DNA from: Candidatus Thermochlorobacteriaceae bacterium
GTDB lineage: Bacteria > Bacteroidota > Chlorobiia > Chlorobiales > Thermochlorobacteraceae
NCBI GenBank assembly: GCA_029263855.1
Contig: JAJUFC010000002.1
Location: forward strand, 307,818 to 371,817
Length of the DNA stretch: 64,000 nucleotides
Direction of reading: 5' to 3'
The notes below the pieces were generated by a model. That model saw only the letters and a list, made by a program, of their open reading frames with translations. It made no database searches and had not been told where the DNA came from. Position numbers and translations under genes: made by a program. Shown here piece by piece: positions 25,178-33,270 of this stretch. Each line of letters opens with the position of its first letter. Position 1 is the stretch's first letter.

Positions 25178-26062
25178 ATGTCGAAGCCAGACCTCAAAGA
25201 AGTTTTCAAGAAAATCCGCCAATTAGAAATTCGCACGCGCGGTGTGGTCAATAACATTTTCGGCGGCGAGTATCACTCGGCGTTCAAAGGCAAGGGAATG
25301 GAGTTCGCCGAAGTGCGTGAGTATCAATACGGCGACGATGTGCGCGCCATCGATTGGAACGTAACATCGCGCAAAGACGACGTGTTCATCAAAGTCTTCG
25401 AGGAAGAGCGCGAACAAACCTTGATGATTCTCTTCGATGGGTCGGGGTCAGGCTTCTTCGGCACGCACAAGCAGTTCAAGCGCGATTACGCCGCTGAAAT
25501 TTGCGCCACGCTCGCGTTCAGCGCGACGAAGAACAACGACAAAGTTGGGCTGATTATCTTCACCGACCAAGTCGAGCTGTTCATTCCGCCGCGCAAGGGC
25601 AGAACGCACGTGCTTCGAATCCTGCGCGAAATTTTTTACTTCGAGCCGAAAAGCAAAGGCACGAGCGTCGCAACCGCCGTCGAGTTTGCTTCGCGCATTC
25701 TCAAACGCAAAGCGATTGTTTTTCTCGTGAGCGACTTGATGGATTCCGACTACGAAAAGCCGCTTCGAATGATGAACCAAAAACACGATTTCGTCGTCAT
25801 TCAAATCACCGACAAATCCGAATTCGAACTGCCCGCCGTCGGCTTGCTCGAGTTGCAAGACGCGGAAACGGGCGAGCATTTCATCGCCGATACTTTCGAT
25901 GAGCAATTCCGCTTCAACTATGCCAAGCGAATGGAAGAACTTCAACAGCGACGCAAAACCACGCTTCAAAAATTGCAAGTCGACATGGTGAGCGTCTCGA
26001 CCGATGAATCCTACATTCGTCCGCTCGCCGCATTTTTCAAACAACGCGAACTTCGTCGATAA
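25178..26062 (+). CDS. DUF58-domain (VWA-like) protein of the MoxR operon
   Basis: 294 residues from the ATG at 25178 (an in-frame TTG lies three codons earlier). The family motif GGEYHSAFKGKGMEFAEVR and YQYGDDVRAIDWNVTSR is intact, followed by a degenerate VWA fold with LFDGSGSGFFG. DUF58 proteins are regular MoxR partners. The two-gene unit is followed by a membrane protein and BatA-like VWA protein. Confidence 0.9.
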   Translation: MSKPDLKEVFKKIRQLEIRTRGVVNNIFGGEYHSAFKGKGMEFAEVREYQYGDDVRAIDWNVTSRKDDVFIKVFEEEREQTLMILFDGSGSGFFGTHKQFKRDYAAEICATLAFSATKNNDKVGLIIFTDQVELFIPPRKGRTHVLRILREIFYFEPKSKGTSVATAVEFASRILKRKAIVFLVSDLMDSDYEKPLRMMNQKHDFVVIQITDKSEFELPAVGLLELQDAETGEHFIADTFDEQFRFNYAKRMEELQQRRKTTLQKLQVDMVSVSTDESYIRPLAAFFKQRELRR

Positions 26063-26073
26063 CCCTTCAACGC

Positions 26074-27033
26074 ATGAAAAAGTCAGTGTTTGTTTTTCTT
26101 TTCAGTTGTTCATTGCTTATCGCCCCTGTCGCAACCGTTGCACAACAAGCCAAAGCCTCTGTCGAAATCACGCCCGACACTTGCCTCATCGGCGATAATG
26201 TGTTTTACTTGCTTTCCATCACGCACGACGAAACGCAACTCTTCTCGCTTCCTTCCGATACCGATGAAGTCGCCTTCTATCCGTTTGAAATTCGCTCACG
26301 AAAAAAAATTTTTGAAGAAGAACAAGACGGTTTCACAACCGAGCGTTGGCAATACACGCTCACCATTTTTGATACAGGCGCGCAAATCATTCCGCCGCTC
26401 GACTTGCGGTGTGTTCAAATCGGCAAATCCGACTCATCGGAAACCGTTTTGAAATTAGACTCCAAGACGATTTACGTGCGCTCCGTGCTCGACACTACTG
26501 TCAAAGACATCGCCGACATCAAGCCGCTTCAAACGCTCCCGCTGCCTGCGTGGGTTTATGTTGCCATTGCCGTCGCGCTTTTGCTCATCATCGGCGGCGG
26601 CTATTGGCTCTTCAAAGTTTGGCAGAAACATCGCCAAGCCGAAAAGCCAAAACCTGTTGTGCCTGAAAAACCGCCGTATCAAATCGCGCTCGAGAAACTT
26701 GCCGCGCTCGACGCCTATCCGCTCGAGACGCAAGACGATTTCAAAAAATTTTATAGCGACCTTTCCGACATTTTGCGCGAATTTATCGAGCGGTATTATC
26801 GTATTCCCGCTTTGGAACAAATCACGTCCGAAATTCTCTATTCGCTTCGCACGAAATTGAGTTCAGAACAGACTGAAACCTATCGGCAAGTGTTTGAACG
26901 CGCCGACCTTGTCAAGTTCGCCAAGTTTTATCCGAGTAAAATTGAAGCGCGAGAAAGTTTAAGCCTTTCAAAGGCGATTATTGAAGACGCCACGCCAAAA
27001 CTTGAACCATCAGCAACGGCATCTAAACTCTAA
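26074..27033 (+). CDS. membrane protein of the Bat-like operon (BatD/DUF4381-like position)
   Basis: 319 residues. The signal peptide is MKKSVFVFLFSCSLLIAPVATVAQ. An extracytoplasmic beta domain covers about 25-165, a single transmembrane helix (WVYVAIAVALLLIIGGGYWLF) lies near 168-190, and a cytoplasmic helical tail follows with FREFIERYYRI-like and TSEILYSLR segments. Its position between DUF58 and a VWA protein, plus this topology, fit the BatD/DUF4381-type component of Bacteroides aerotolerance operons. No specific domain is certain. Confidence 0.65.
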   Translation: MKKSVFVFLFSCSLLIAPVATVAQQAKASVEITPDTCLIGDNVFYLLSITHDETQLFSLPSDTDEVAFYPFEIRSRKKIFEEEQDGFTTERWQYTLTIFDTGAQIIPPLDLRCVQIGKSDSSETVLKLDSKTIYVRSVLDTTVKDIADIKPLQTLPLPAWVYVAIAVALLLIIGGGYWLFKVWQKHRQAEKPKPVVPEKPPYQIALEKLAALDAYPLETQDDFKKFYSDLSDILREFIERYYRIPALEQITSEILYSLRTKLSSEQTETYRQVFERADLVKFAKFYPSKIEARESLSLSKAIIEDATPKLEPSATASKL

Positions 27034-27056
27034 CTTCTTAAACCCAACACTCGTTT

Positions 27057-28079
27057 GTGTTTGAACTTTTTTCAAAATCAAATTTCGCTTTTCAAGACAA
27101 AGCCTTCTTGTGGCTCTTGCTTTTGATTCCGCTCTTGATTGCGCTCTACCTTTGGCGTGAGCGAAGTGGCAAACGCGCTGCGCTTGTTTTTTCCGATGTT
27201 CGGCAAGCCGTCAAAGCGCGTCAAGGCTGGCTGAAAGAGTTTCGCCATGTGGTTTTTGCATTCCGAATGATTGCGCTCGCGCTTCTTATTTTGGCACTTG
27301 CGCGTCCCGTCTTGGAAAATCAAAAGCAGAATATCTATTCAGAAGGGATTGATATTGTTTTGGCAATGGACTTATCAGGTTCTATGCTTGCCGAAGATTT
27401 CGAACCAAAAAATCGCATGGAAGCGGCAAAAGAAGTTGCGCAAGATTTCGTGCGCAAGCGCATCAGCGATAGAATCGGACTTGTGGTGTTTGCAGGAAAA
27501 AGTTTTACGCAGTGTCCGCTCACGCTCGATTATCCCCTCATACTTTCAATGCTTGGCGCGCTTCGGGCGGGCTCGTTGCAAGAAGACGGCACGGCGATTG
27601 GCATGGCGATAGCAACATCGGTTAATCGATTGCGCACCTCGACGGCGAAAAGCCGTGTGATTGTGCTTCTGACCGACGGACAAAACAACGCAGGCGAAAT
27701 TGAACCCGTTACCGCGGCGGAACTTGCGGCGGCTCTTGGCATTAAAATCTACACCGTTGGTGCAGGCACACAAGGCTACGCGAATTATCCTATCGTCGAC
27801 CCGATTTTCGGCAAGCGATACATCCGCCAAAAGGTCGATGTCGATGACGCTACGCTTCAACGCATCGCGGATTTGACGGGAGGCAAATACTTCCGCGCCA
27901 CCGATTTTGAAAGCCTCAAAACCATTTACAACGAAATCGACTTACTTGAAAAAACAAAAATCGAGACCGAAACCTACACCGAATACAAAGAAGAGTTCTT
28001 AGTTTTCCTCCTGCCTGCGTTGCTTTTGCTTGGCTTGGAGTGGCTATTGGCAAACACACGATTCAGAAAAATTCCTTAA
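27057..28079 (+). CDS. VWA-domain membrane protein, BatA-like
   Basis: 340 residues starting at a GTG (27057). Two N-terminal hydrophobic helices include FLWLLLLIPLLIALYLW and FRMIALALLILALARPVL. A von Willebrand A domain follows with an intact metal-binding MIDAS motif (MDLSGSMLAEDF, then the Thr in DGTAIG and the Asp in LLTDGQNNAG). A C-terminal transmembrane helix (EEFLVFLLPALLLLGLEWLL) ends the protein. This is the BatA layout, and the MoxR chaperone gene lies upstream in the same operon. Confidence 0.88.
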   Translation: MFELFSKSNFAFQDKAFLWLLLLIPLLIALYLWRERSGKRAALVFSDVRQAVKARQGWLKEFRHVVFAFRMIALALLILALARPVLENQKQNIYSEGIDIVLAMDLSGSMLAEDFEPKNRMEAAKEVAQDFVRKRISDRIGLVVFAGKSFTQCPLTLDYPLILSMLGALRAGSLQEDGTAIGMAIATSVNRLRTSTAKSRVIVLLTDGQNNAGEIEPVTAAELAAALGIKIYTVGAGTQGYANYPIVDPIFGKRYIRQKVDVDDATLQRIADLTGGKYFRATDFESLKTIYNEIDLLEKTKIETETYTEYKEEFLVFLLPALLLLGLEWLLANTRFRKIP

Positions 28080-28083
28080 CACT

Positions 28084-29001
28084 ATGCTGAACATTTTTAA
28101 GAAGAAACGCGCTCCCGTTTGGTCGTTCCAAAAAGAAGGCACGATTTGGCTTTCGCAGTTTTTAGAGAATGGAAATTTAATTGTAGAACATCGCACAGGC
28201 GCACGTCGCGCGGTGCTCAATGAACGCAAGGTGAAGTTTCTTTCGCTCGACGCAAATACGGGCACGACACTTTGGGACGATTTCATGCTCTCTGACGAAC
28301 ATGGAAATGAAATTGGCGAAGGCTGGTGGGTTGGGTTGGAACTCGTCTACGACAATTTATTTTACTTGCACGGCTATGTCGCGCCGCGCATTCCAGAGCA
28401 TCGCGGCTTGTGGGCGTTTGATGCCCATTCCGCAAAACTTGTATGGAAAGATGAGTCCGTTAGTTTTGTTGCGCACGCCGACGACGAACTGCTCGTTTAT
28501 CGCCCCGCCGATAGCGAGAGTTTCGCCGAGCGCAATTACTTTATTCTCAACGCTTTGACAGGCGAAAAATTGCGCGATGTTTCTACCACAGAAGCCGATG
28601 CCTTTCGCGATAAGTCGCAAGATTTCGCTACGGCGCAAGGCGTCGCACTTCCAACACGGCACAATAACTTCTCTCCCGATTTTGAACGCATTAAATCGCT
28701 TGCCGAAAAAAGCACGTCCGCAAAAAATGTGATTGCGGGATACGACTGCATTGAACTCGGCGCAATCACCCTTCTTGGCTATCACGAGCAAACCGATAAA
28801 ATGGTCTTAACACAAAACGGCTCGCCCATCAAAGCCCTGACTTACAAGCTCTTCGTGATTAAAGACGGAGACATTGTTTACAGCGACACGCTCGGCGAAG
28901 CCATGAGCGGCTTATTGACCGATGGGTTCTTCGTGCGCGGCAATCGACTTTATTACACCAAGAATCAAGACACGCTCGTCGCCTTTGACCTTTTGGCGTA
29001 A
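28084..29001 (+). CDS. DUF4905-family protein
   Basis: 305 residues from the ATG at 28084, five bases after the BatA-like stop. The sequence is beta-rich and propeller-like: DANTGTTLWDD and NALTGEKLRDV strands recall PQQ-type blades, and the GRGLWAFDAHSAKLVWKD-like block is typical. The family is restricted to Bacteroidota and Chlorobiota and has no known function. No signal peptide, so it should be cytoplasmic. Confidence 0.75.
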   Translation: MLNIFKKKRAPVWSFQKEGTIWLSQFLENGNLIVEHRTGARRAVLNERKVKFLSLDANTGTTLWDDFMLSDEHGNEIGEGWWVGLELVYDNLFYLHGYVAPRIPEHRGLWAFDAHSAKLVWKDESVSFVAHADDELLVYRPADSESFAERNYFILNALTGEKLRDVSTTEADAFRDKSQDFATAQGVALPTRHNNFSPDFERIKSLAEKSTSAKNVIAGYDCIELGAITLLGYHEQTDKMVLTQNGSPIKALTYKLFVIKDGDIVYSDTLGEAMSGLLTDGFFVRGNRLYYTKNQDTLVAFDLLA

Positions 29002-29013
29002 GCCGCTTTGGTT

Positions 29014-30066
29014 TTATATACCTTTGAACACAAAGGGCTTGCTCGCGACGAATTTGTCGGAACTTTCGCCGCTGTATATCTGCCCCTTGTCCAACGCTAA
29101 CTTTTTCACTTTCGCCGACGGCTTGAAATCCAATTTCTTCAAATCAACCCAAACGACATTTGGGCTGAGCGCGTCTTCGTAGTAATAAACCAACTCCTTT
29201 TGGTCGGCGACGACTCGCCAGCGCGTCGTGGAAAGATTTGGAAATCCTTCTGTAGAAATTCCATATGGCACGGAGCATTGCCGCACCACGCTGAACACGC
29301 TTGCCACAGCGACGCGCGTGTTGTCGGTTTGCGGAATCGCGTTGATGTAGTAAGAGGCACGGACGAATCGGTCAGCCGCGCGGTTCGTTCCGGGCAAAAA
29401 GACGTTTCCTGGAATGCTTTTCCAGTATTCATTGATGGCTAATTGCTTTTCAAATGTTGGGTCGTTGGTCATTACGACGTAAGACGGGTCGTGGTGAATG
29501 ATGAGCTTGCCGCCGATGTATTCGAAAATGGCATTGTCGCCCGTTGCGTCGGAAAGCGAAAGATGAACGGTCGTGTATTTATCCGTTCCCGGAATGAAAT
29601 CCGTTACGACGACGAAGTCCTCTCTTTTGAACGCTTCAACGGCTTCGGCGACTGTCGCGAAATTATCCAATGCGTATTGCGCCCATAGCGACACGGCAAG
29701 TCCTTTCTTCGTGCCGCCTTCTTTATTGAACGGCGGATACTCTGAACTGACAAGCCACAGCATATTGGCGACAAGCCCTTTTTCGTTCATTCCGTCCGAG
29801 ACGGCAATATCCCACGAACTTGCCGAGACGCTCCCGTATTTTGACGTCCACTCAATCGTGTTTCTACCCGTTGCGCCGTTGCGCGCAATGCCTCTCGGAA
29901 AGAGCCACAGGTTTGCGGGAATTTCCATCGCGAAGTCCATGCTGCGCCCCGTCAGGACGGCGTTGTTTGGACCTTTATAGACGACGCGCGTGCAAGGCTC
30001 TACGTCCCTTGCGTTTAGGAGCAACGCTGTCGCAAGAATGATGACGAAAAGATAGTTTTTGTTCAT
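29014..30066 (-). CDS. linear amide C-N hydrolase (choloylglycine hydrolase/penicillin V acylase family)
   Basis: 350 residues with a signal peptide (NYLFVIILATALLLNA). The presumed N-terminal nucleophile is Cys25 in DVEPCTRVVY, exposed after processing. TGRSMDFAMEIPANLW, SDGMNEKGLVANML and YVVMTNDPTFEKQ match the Ntn-hydrolase choloylglycine hydrolase family. It should hydrolyse an amide bond in a bile-salt-like, N-acyl-homoserine-lactone or penicillin-type substrate; the true substrate is not readable. Upstream on its own strand lie three copies of a structured element (30144-30568), the nearest 78 bp from the start codon. Confidence 0.85.
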   Translation of the reverse strand: MNKNYLFVIILATALLLNARDVEPCTRVVYKGPNNAVLTGRSMDFAMEIPANLWLFPRGIARNGATGRNTIEWTSKYGSVSASSWDIAVSDGMNEKGLVANMLWLVSSEYPPFNKEGGTKKGLAVSLWAQYALDNFATVAEAVEAFKREDFVVVTDFIPGTDKYTTVHLSLSDATGDNAIFEYIGGKLIIHHDPSYVVMTNDPTFEKQLAINEYWKSIPGNVFLPGTNRAADRFVRASYYINAIPQTDNTRVAVASVFSVVRQCSVPYGISTEGFPNLSTTRWRVVADQKELVYYYEDALSPNVVWVDLKKLDFKPSAKVKKLALDKGQIYSGESSDKFVASKPFVFKGI

Positions 30067-30143
30067 TTTTGGAAACGGTTAAGTTGAGGGCGAAAAATAG
30101 GAATTTTCGGCGTTGCGATTCGGCGCGAGCGAGAAAAACAAAA

Positions 30144-30216
30144 TCACCGCGTTGAGTTTTCTCGGGAATCGCTGCTGCTGCTCCAGCGACTCAACCTATC
30201 AAAACCCAAGCGGTGA
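30144..30216 (-). ncRNA. putative structured RNA element, copy 1
   Basis: A 73-nt hairpin. The outer stem (plus-strand notation) is TCACCGC/GCGGTGA, then a bulged G, then TTG/CAA, an A-C mismatch and GTTTT/AAAAC, about 15 bp in all. It encloses a 40-nt core (30161-30200) with its own inner stem GAaTCGCTG/CAGCGAcTC, a GCTGCTGC-containing loop, and a conserved CGACTCAACCTA tail. On the minus strand the stem is followed by TTTTGTTTTT, like an intrinsic terminator, which favours the minus strand as the transcribed one. No Rfam family was recognised by eye. Confidence 0.6.
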
Positions 30217-30315
30217 AAATCTATGAATAGAAGCCTTAAATCTTAATTTGTTTTTTCTTCTATCCTTCTCTTTTTCATACAATTAAGCTCACGTATCACA
30301 CACATAAAAATAAAA

Positions 30316-30381
30316 CCGTCCGAAGGCTCTCGGGAATCGCTGCTGCTGCTCCAGCGACTCAACCTATCAGCGTTCAGACGG
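30316..30381 (-). ncRNA. putative structured RNA element, copy 2
   Basis: The core (30329-30368) is identical over 40 nt to copy 1. The outer stem has a wholly different sequence that still pairs: CCGTC/GACGG, one mismatch, GAA/TTC, one mismatch, GCT/AGC. The position of the mismatches mirrors copy 1 (bulge, 3 bp, mismatch, inner helix). The minus strand continues TTTTATTTTTATG. Different stem sequence with preserved pairing is the signature of selection on RNA (or single-stranded DNA) structure. Confidence 0.6.
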
Positions 30382-30390
30382 CAAAGAACA

Positions 30391-30418
30391 AAATTCGTCG
30401 TAACTAAATTCGTCGTAA
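30391..30418. repeat. 13-bp direct repeat between copies 2 and 3
   Basis: AAATTCGTCGTAA occurs at 30391-30403 and 30406-30418 (15-bp period). It lies just upstream, on the minus strand, of element copy 2, where a TATTAT hexamer (about 30419-30424) could act as a -10. It could be a tandem regulator site. Confidence 0.55.
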
Positions 30419-30444
30419 TAATACTCGCGAATCGCTTTTTCGGA

Positions 30445-30460
30445 TATGATTTATATCACA
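30445..30460. promoter_or_regulatory. CRP/FNR-like palindrome
   Basis: On the minus strand this reads TGTGATATAAATCATA, one base off in the second half from the TGTGA-N6-TCACA pattern bound by Crp-family regulators. It lies between element copies 3 and 2. Functional assignment is inference; Chlorobiota Crp sites may differ. Confidence 0.35.
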
Positions 30461-30493
30461 AGCCTTGACGAGCATTCTTTCGCCTGAAATTAG

Positions 30494-30568
30494 TGCCGCT
30501 CACGCCTTTGGGGATTCGCGAGACGCTGCTGCCCCATCTCCGACTCAACCTACTCAGCGCAAGCGGCA
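30494..30568 (-). ncRNA. putative structured RNA element, copy 3 (divergent)
   Basis: A 75-nt element with a third, unrelated outer stem TGCCGCT/AGCGGCA plus an inner CGC/GCG step. The core is diverged but keeps GGGATTCG at the left, GCTGCTGC in the loop and CGACTCAACCTA at the right. The variable inner helix here is GAGA/TCTC where copies 1 and 2 have CTG/CAG. It therefore gives compensatory change in the inner as well as the outer stem. It has no strong T tract (CTAATTT on the minus strand). Confidence 0.55.
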
Positions 30569-30611
30569 TAGCCTTTCATCAAACGACGCTGAAATGATAC
30601 GCCTCTCTTTC

Positions 30612-30666
30612 TTGCGCAATGTTGCGCTACGCAATCACTTGTGATGAACACACTTTGTGAACCACA
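30612..30666. repeat. cluster of short palindromes before the amidohydrolase operon
   Basis: Perfect TTGCGCAA (30612-30619), ATCAC-TT-GTGAT (30634-30645), TGTG-ATGAA-CACA (30640-30652) and TGTG-AAC-CACA (about 30656-30666) follow one another within 55 bp, 59-113 bp before the amidohydrolase start. They are likely operator sites for one or more regulators controlling the divergent transcripts. Confidence 0.4.
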
Positions 30667-30724
30667 GCACAACGCTTGCAATCCCATTTGAAATGCATAA
30701 CTTTCCCTAACTATCAACAACGCA

Positions 30725-32041
30725 ATGAAGAAGTTACTTTCATTTCTCGTTTATCTTTTGCCTTTGCTCCCTCAAACAATCCTTGCACAATCCAAGCCGA
30801 TTGCCTTTACAGGCGCAACGATTTATCCGATTGCGTCTCCGCCGATTGAGAACGGCACGCTCATCGTTCAGAACGGAAAAATCCGCGCAATCGGAGCGAA
30901 CATTCCGATTCCGTCGGACGCCACACGCATTGACGCGACGGGCAAAATCATCGTGCCGGGATTTGTCGACACACACTCGCATATTGGCGGCGGCGACGGC
31001 GGCGATGCTTCCGCACCGATTCACCCCAGCGTCCGCATTCTCGACGCGATTGACCCGCGCAACGACACGTTCAAAAAAGCCCTCGCAGGTGGCATTACAA
31101 CGGTGAATGTGATGCCCGGCTCGGGACACTTGCTTAGCGGTCAGACGGTTTATCTCAAACTGCGCAATGCCAACACCGTTTCTCAAATGCTCTTCTGTAA
31201 CGATGAAACGAAGGAAATTTGCGGCGGCATTAAAATGGCAAACGGCACAAACCCTATGCGCGGCGGCGTGTTTCCCGGAACACGCGCCAAGTCGGCGGCG
31301 ATGATTCGAAGCGTCTTCATCAAAGCGCAAGACTATCAAAAGAAGTTGAAAGACGCAGGCGGCGCTCCCGACAAAATGCCCAAACGCGATTTAGAGTTGG
31401 AAGCGTTAGTTGAAGTGTTGGAGGGAAAGCGCATTGTTCAGCACCACACGCATCGCGCCGATGACATTCTCACCGTGCTTCGCATCGCCAAAGAGTTCGG
31501 TTACAAGGTCGTTTTGCATCACGTCAGCGAAGGGTGGAAGGTTGCAAGCGAAATTGCCGAAGCCAAAGTTCCTTGCTCCATCATCGTGATTGATTCGCCC
31601 GGCGGCAAACTTGAAGCCGCTGAACTGCGCTACGAAACCGGCGGCATTTTGGAGAAAGCCGGTGTCGATGTTGCCTTTCACACGGACGATGGCATCACGG
31701 ATTCGCGGCTCTTTATGCGCTCGGCGGCGTTTGGCGTGCGTGCGGGAATGTCGGAACAAAAAGCCCTCGAGGGCTTAACGCTTGCAGGTGCGCGCATGCT
31801 CGGCTTGGAAAAGCGCGTTGGCTCGCTTGAAGCGGGAAAAGATGCCGATTTCGTGATTCTCTCGGGAAGTCCGTTCAGCGTTTATGCGAAAGTGCTTGAA
31901 ACTTGGGTCGAAGGCGAGAAGCGATTCGACCGAAGCAATCCCGACGATTACAAATACGCCGTTGGCGGCTATCAGGTCTATCGCGGCGAAGTTTTCAATC
32001 ATTATCAAAACGTGATGCAAAACGAAGGAGGCGAGCGATGA
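30725..32041 (+). CDS. exported metal-dependent amidohydrolase
   Basis: 438 residues with a signal peptide (MKKLLSFLVYLLPLLPQTILAQ). It belongs to the imidazolonepropionase-like branch of the amidohydrolase superfamily. Metal ligands are present: VDTHSHIGG (HxH, about residue 80), a second His pair in QHHTHRADDI and VVLHHVSEG, and the catalytic Asp in FHTDDGI. The C-terminal GSLEAGKDADFVILSGSP segment is standard. It probably cleaves a cyclic amide or dipeptide-like compound in the periplasm. The stop overlaps the start of the next, related gene by 4 bp. Confidence 0.87.
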   Translation: MKKLLSFLVYLLPLLPQTILAQSKPIAFTGATIYPIASPPIENGTLIVQNGKIRAIGANIPIPSDATRIDATGKIIVPGFVDTHSHIGGGDGGDASAPIHPSVRILDAIDPRNDTFKKALAGGITTVNVMPGSGHLLSGQTVYLKLRNANTVSQMLFCNDETKEICGGIKMANGTNPMRGGVFPGTRAKSAAMIRSVFIKAQDYQKKLKDAGGAPDKMPKRDLELEALVEVLEGKRIVQHHTHRADDILTVLRIAKEFGYKVVLHHVSEGWKVASEIAEAKVPCSIIVIDSPGGKLEAAELRYETGGILEKAGVDVAFHTDDGITDSRLFMRSAAFGVRAGMSEQKALEGLTLAGARMLGLEKRVGSLEAGKDADFVILSGSPFSVYAKVLETWVEGEKRFDRSNPDDYKYAVGGYQVYRGEVFNHYQNVMQNEGGER

Positions 32042-33261
32042 ACGGTCGGCTTCTTTGCCTTGTCGTTGCGTGGTTCGTTTGCGCTCTTGTGTCGTTTCAA
32101 TCGTCGCTGGCGCAGATAGCCGTGAAGGGCGAGATGGTGTATGCGATGTCGGGCGCGCCTATTTCAAACGGCGTGGTTCTCATCAATGGCGGCAAAATCG
32201 AGCGCGTGGGGTTGGAGCGAGAAGTTGCGATTCCGAGCAATTACAAAGTCATCGCGGCGAAAGTCGTAACGCCGGGACTGATTGACGCACATAGCGTCGT
32301 CGGGCTTGCAGGCATTTTTAATTACAACCACGACCAAGACCAGTTGGAAAAATCCGACCCGATTCAACCCGAATTGCGCGCCGTCGACGCTTACAACGCC
32401 AATGAACGCCTCGTTTCGTTCTTGCGCGACTTTGGGATAACGACGCTACACACGGGTCACGGCACGGGCGCGCTGATTTCAGGTCAAACGATGATTGTTA
32501 AAACCCTTGGCACAACGGTTGAACACGCCCTCGTTCAGCCCGTTTTCGCCGTCGCCTTCACGCTTGGCGCGAGCGTGCGCGAAAATTTTCAAAAGCCGGG
32601 CACGCGCTCAAAAGGCGTTGCCATGCTTCGCGAAAAATTCATCGAGGCACAAGACTACGCCAAGAAGATGAAAAGCAAAGACACCGCGAAGCGTCCAACA
32701 AGAGATTTAAAGTTGGAAGTCCTCGCCGACATTCTCGACAGAAAAATTCCCGCGCTCATCACTGCCAATAAAGCCACCGAAATTATGACGGCTTTGCGTT
32801 TGCAAAAAGAATTTGGGTTCAGAATGATTTTGGACGGCGCGGCGGAAGCCTACCTTGTTTTGGAAGAACTCAAAGCCGCCAATGTGCCTATGATTTTGCA
32901 CCCAACAATGGTGCGCACTTACGGCGAGACGCGTAATGCCTCCTTTGAGACGGCGGCAAAGTTGAAGCAAGCCGGCATCAAATTCGCGCTTCAATCGGGC
33001 TACGAAGGCTATGTTCCGAAAACGCGCGTCGTGCTTTACGAAGCCGCGCTTGCCGTCGCCAATGGGCTTCCTTTTGAAGACGGACTTCGCGCCATTACGA
33101 TTGACGCGGCGGAAATTTTAGGCATCGCGAATCGCGTCGGCTCGCTTGAAGTCGGCAAAGACGCAGACCTCGTTTGCTTCGATGGCGACCCGTTTGAATA
33201 CACGTCCCACGTTTGCGAAGTCATTATCAACGGACAACTCGTTAAAGAACGCTGCAACTAA
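32038..33261 (+). CDS. amidohydrolase-like paralogue lacking metal ligands
   Basis: 407 residues with a signal peptide (LLCLVVAWFVCALVSFQSSLAQ), start fixed by the ATGA overlap with the previous gene. It aligns with its neighbour along its whole length (for example the MLREKFIEAQDYAKK and GSLEVGKDADLVCFDGDP segments). The metal-binding residues are changed: THSHIG becomes AHSVVG, QHHTHRADD becomes LITANKATE, VLHHVSE becomes ILDGAAE, and HTDDG becomes QSGYE. It is therefore probably not a hydrolase itself but a structural or regulatory partner, as a heteromer with the active enzyme. Confidence 0.8.
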   Translation: MNGRLLCLVVAWFVCALVSFQSSLAQIAVKGEMVYAMSGAPISNGVVLINGGKIERVGLEREVAIPSNYKVIAAKVVTPGLIDAHSVVGLAGIFNYNHDQDQLEKSDPIQPELRAVDAYNANERLVSFLRDFGITTLHTGHGTGALISGQTMIVKTLGTTVEHALVQPVFAVAFTLGASVRENFQKPGTRSKGVAMLREKFIEAQDYAKKMKSKDTAKRPTRDLKLEVLADILDRKIPALITANKATEIMTALRLQKEFGFRMILDGAAEAYLVLEELKAANVPMILHPTMVRTYGETRNASFETAAKLKQAGIKFALQSGYEGYVPKTRVVLYEAALAVANGLPFEDGLRAITIDAAEILGIANRVGSLEVGKDADLVCFDGDPFEYTSHVCEVIINGQLVKERCN

Positions 33262-33270
33262 CTCTTCTAT

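Larger units (their letters stand above)
30067..30724. other. 658-bp intergenic region with a triplicated structured element
   Basis: No protein gene is supported here. The region separates a minus-strand hydrolase from a plus-strand amidohydrolase. It contains three copies of a structured element spaced 172 and 178 bp start to start, a pair of 13-bp direct repeats (30391, 30406), a CRP-like half-palindrome (30445-30460) and several short palindromes between 30612 and 30666. The individual elements are listed separately. Confidence 0.85.

Noticed and set aside
30052..30200. Integron attC site: copy 1 of the structured element contains GTTGAGT and ACTCAAC, fitting the GTTRRRY/RYYYAAC pattern
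   Set aside because: Copies 2 and 3 lack the GTTRRRY half although the rest is conserved, there is no integrase or cassette array, and the outer stems are better explained as RNA helices.
30144..30568. CRISPR array, because of regular spacing of similar units
   Set aside because: Only three units, spacers near 100 bp, the repeat edges vary in sequence, and no cas genes are nearby.
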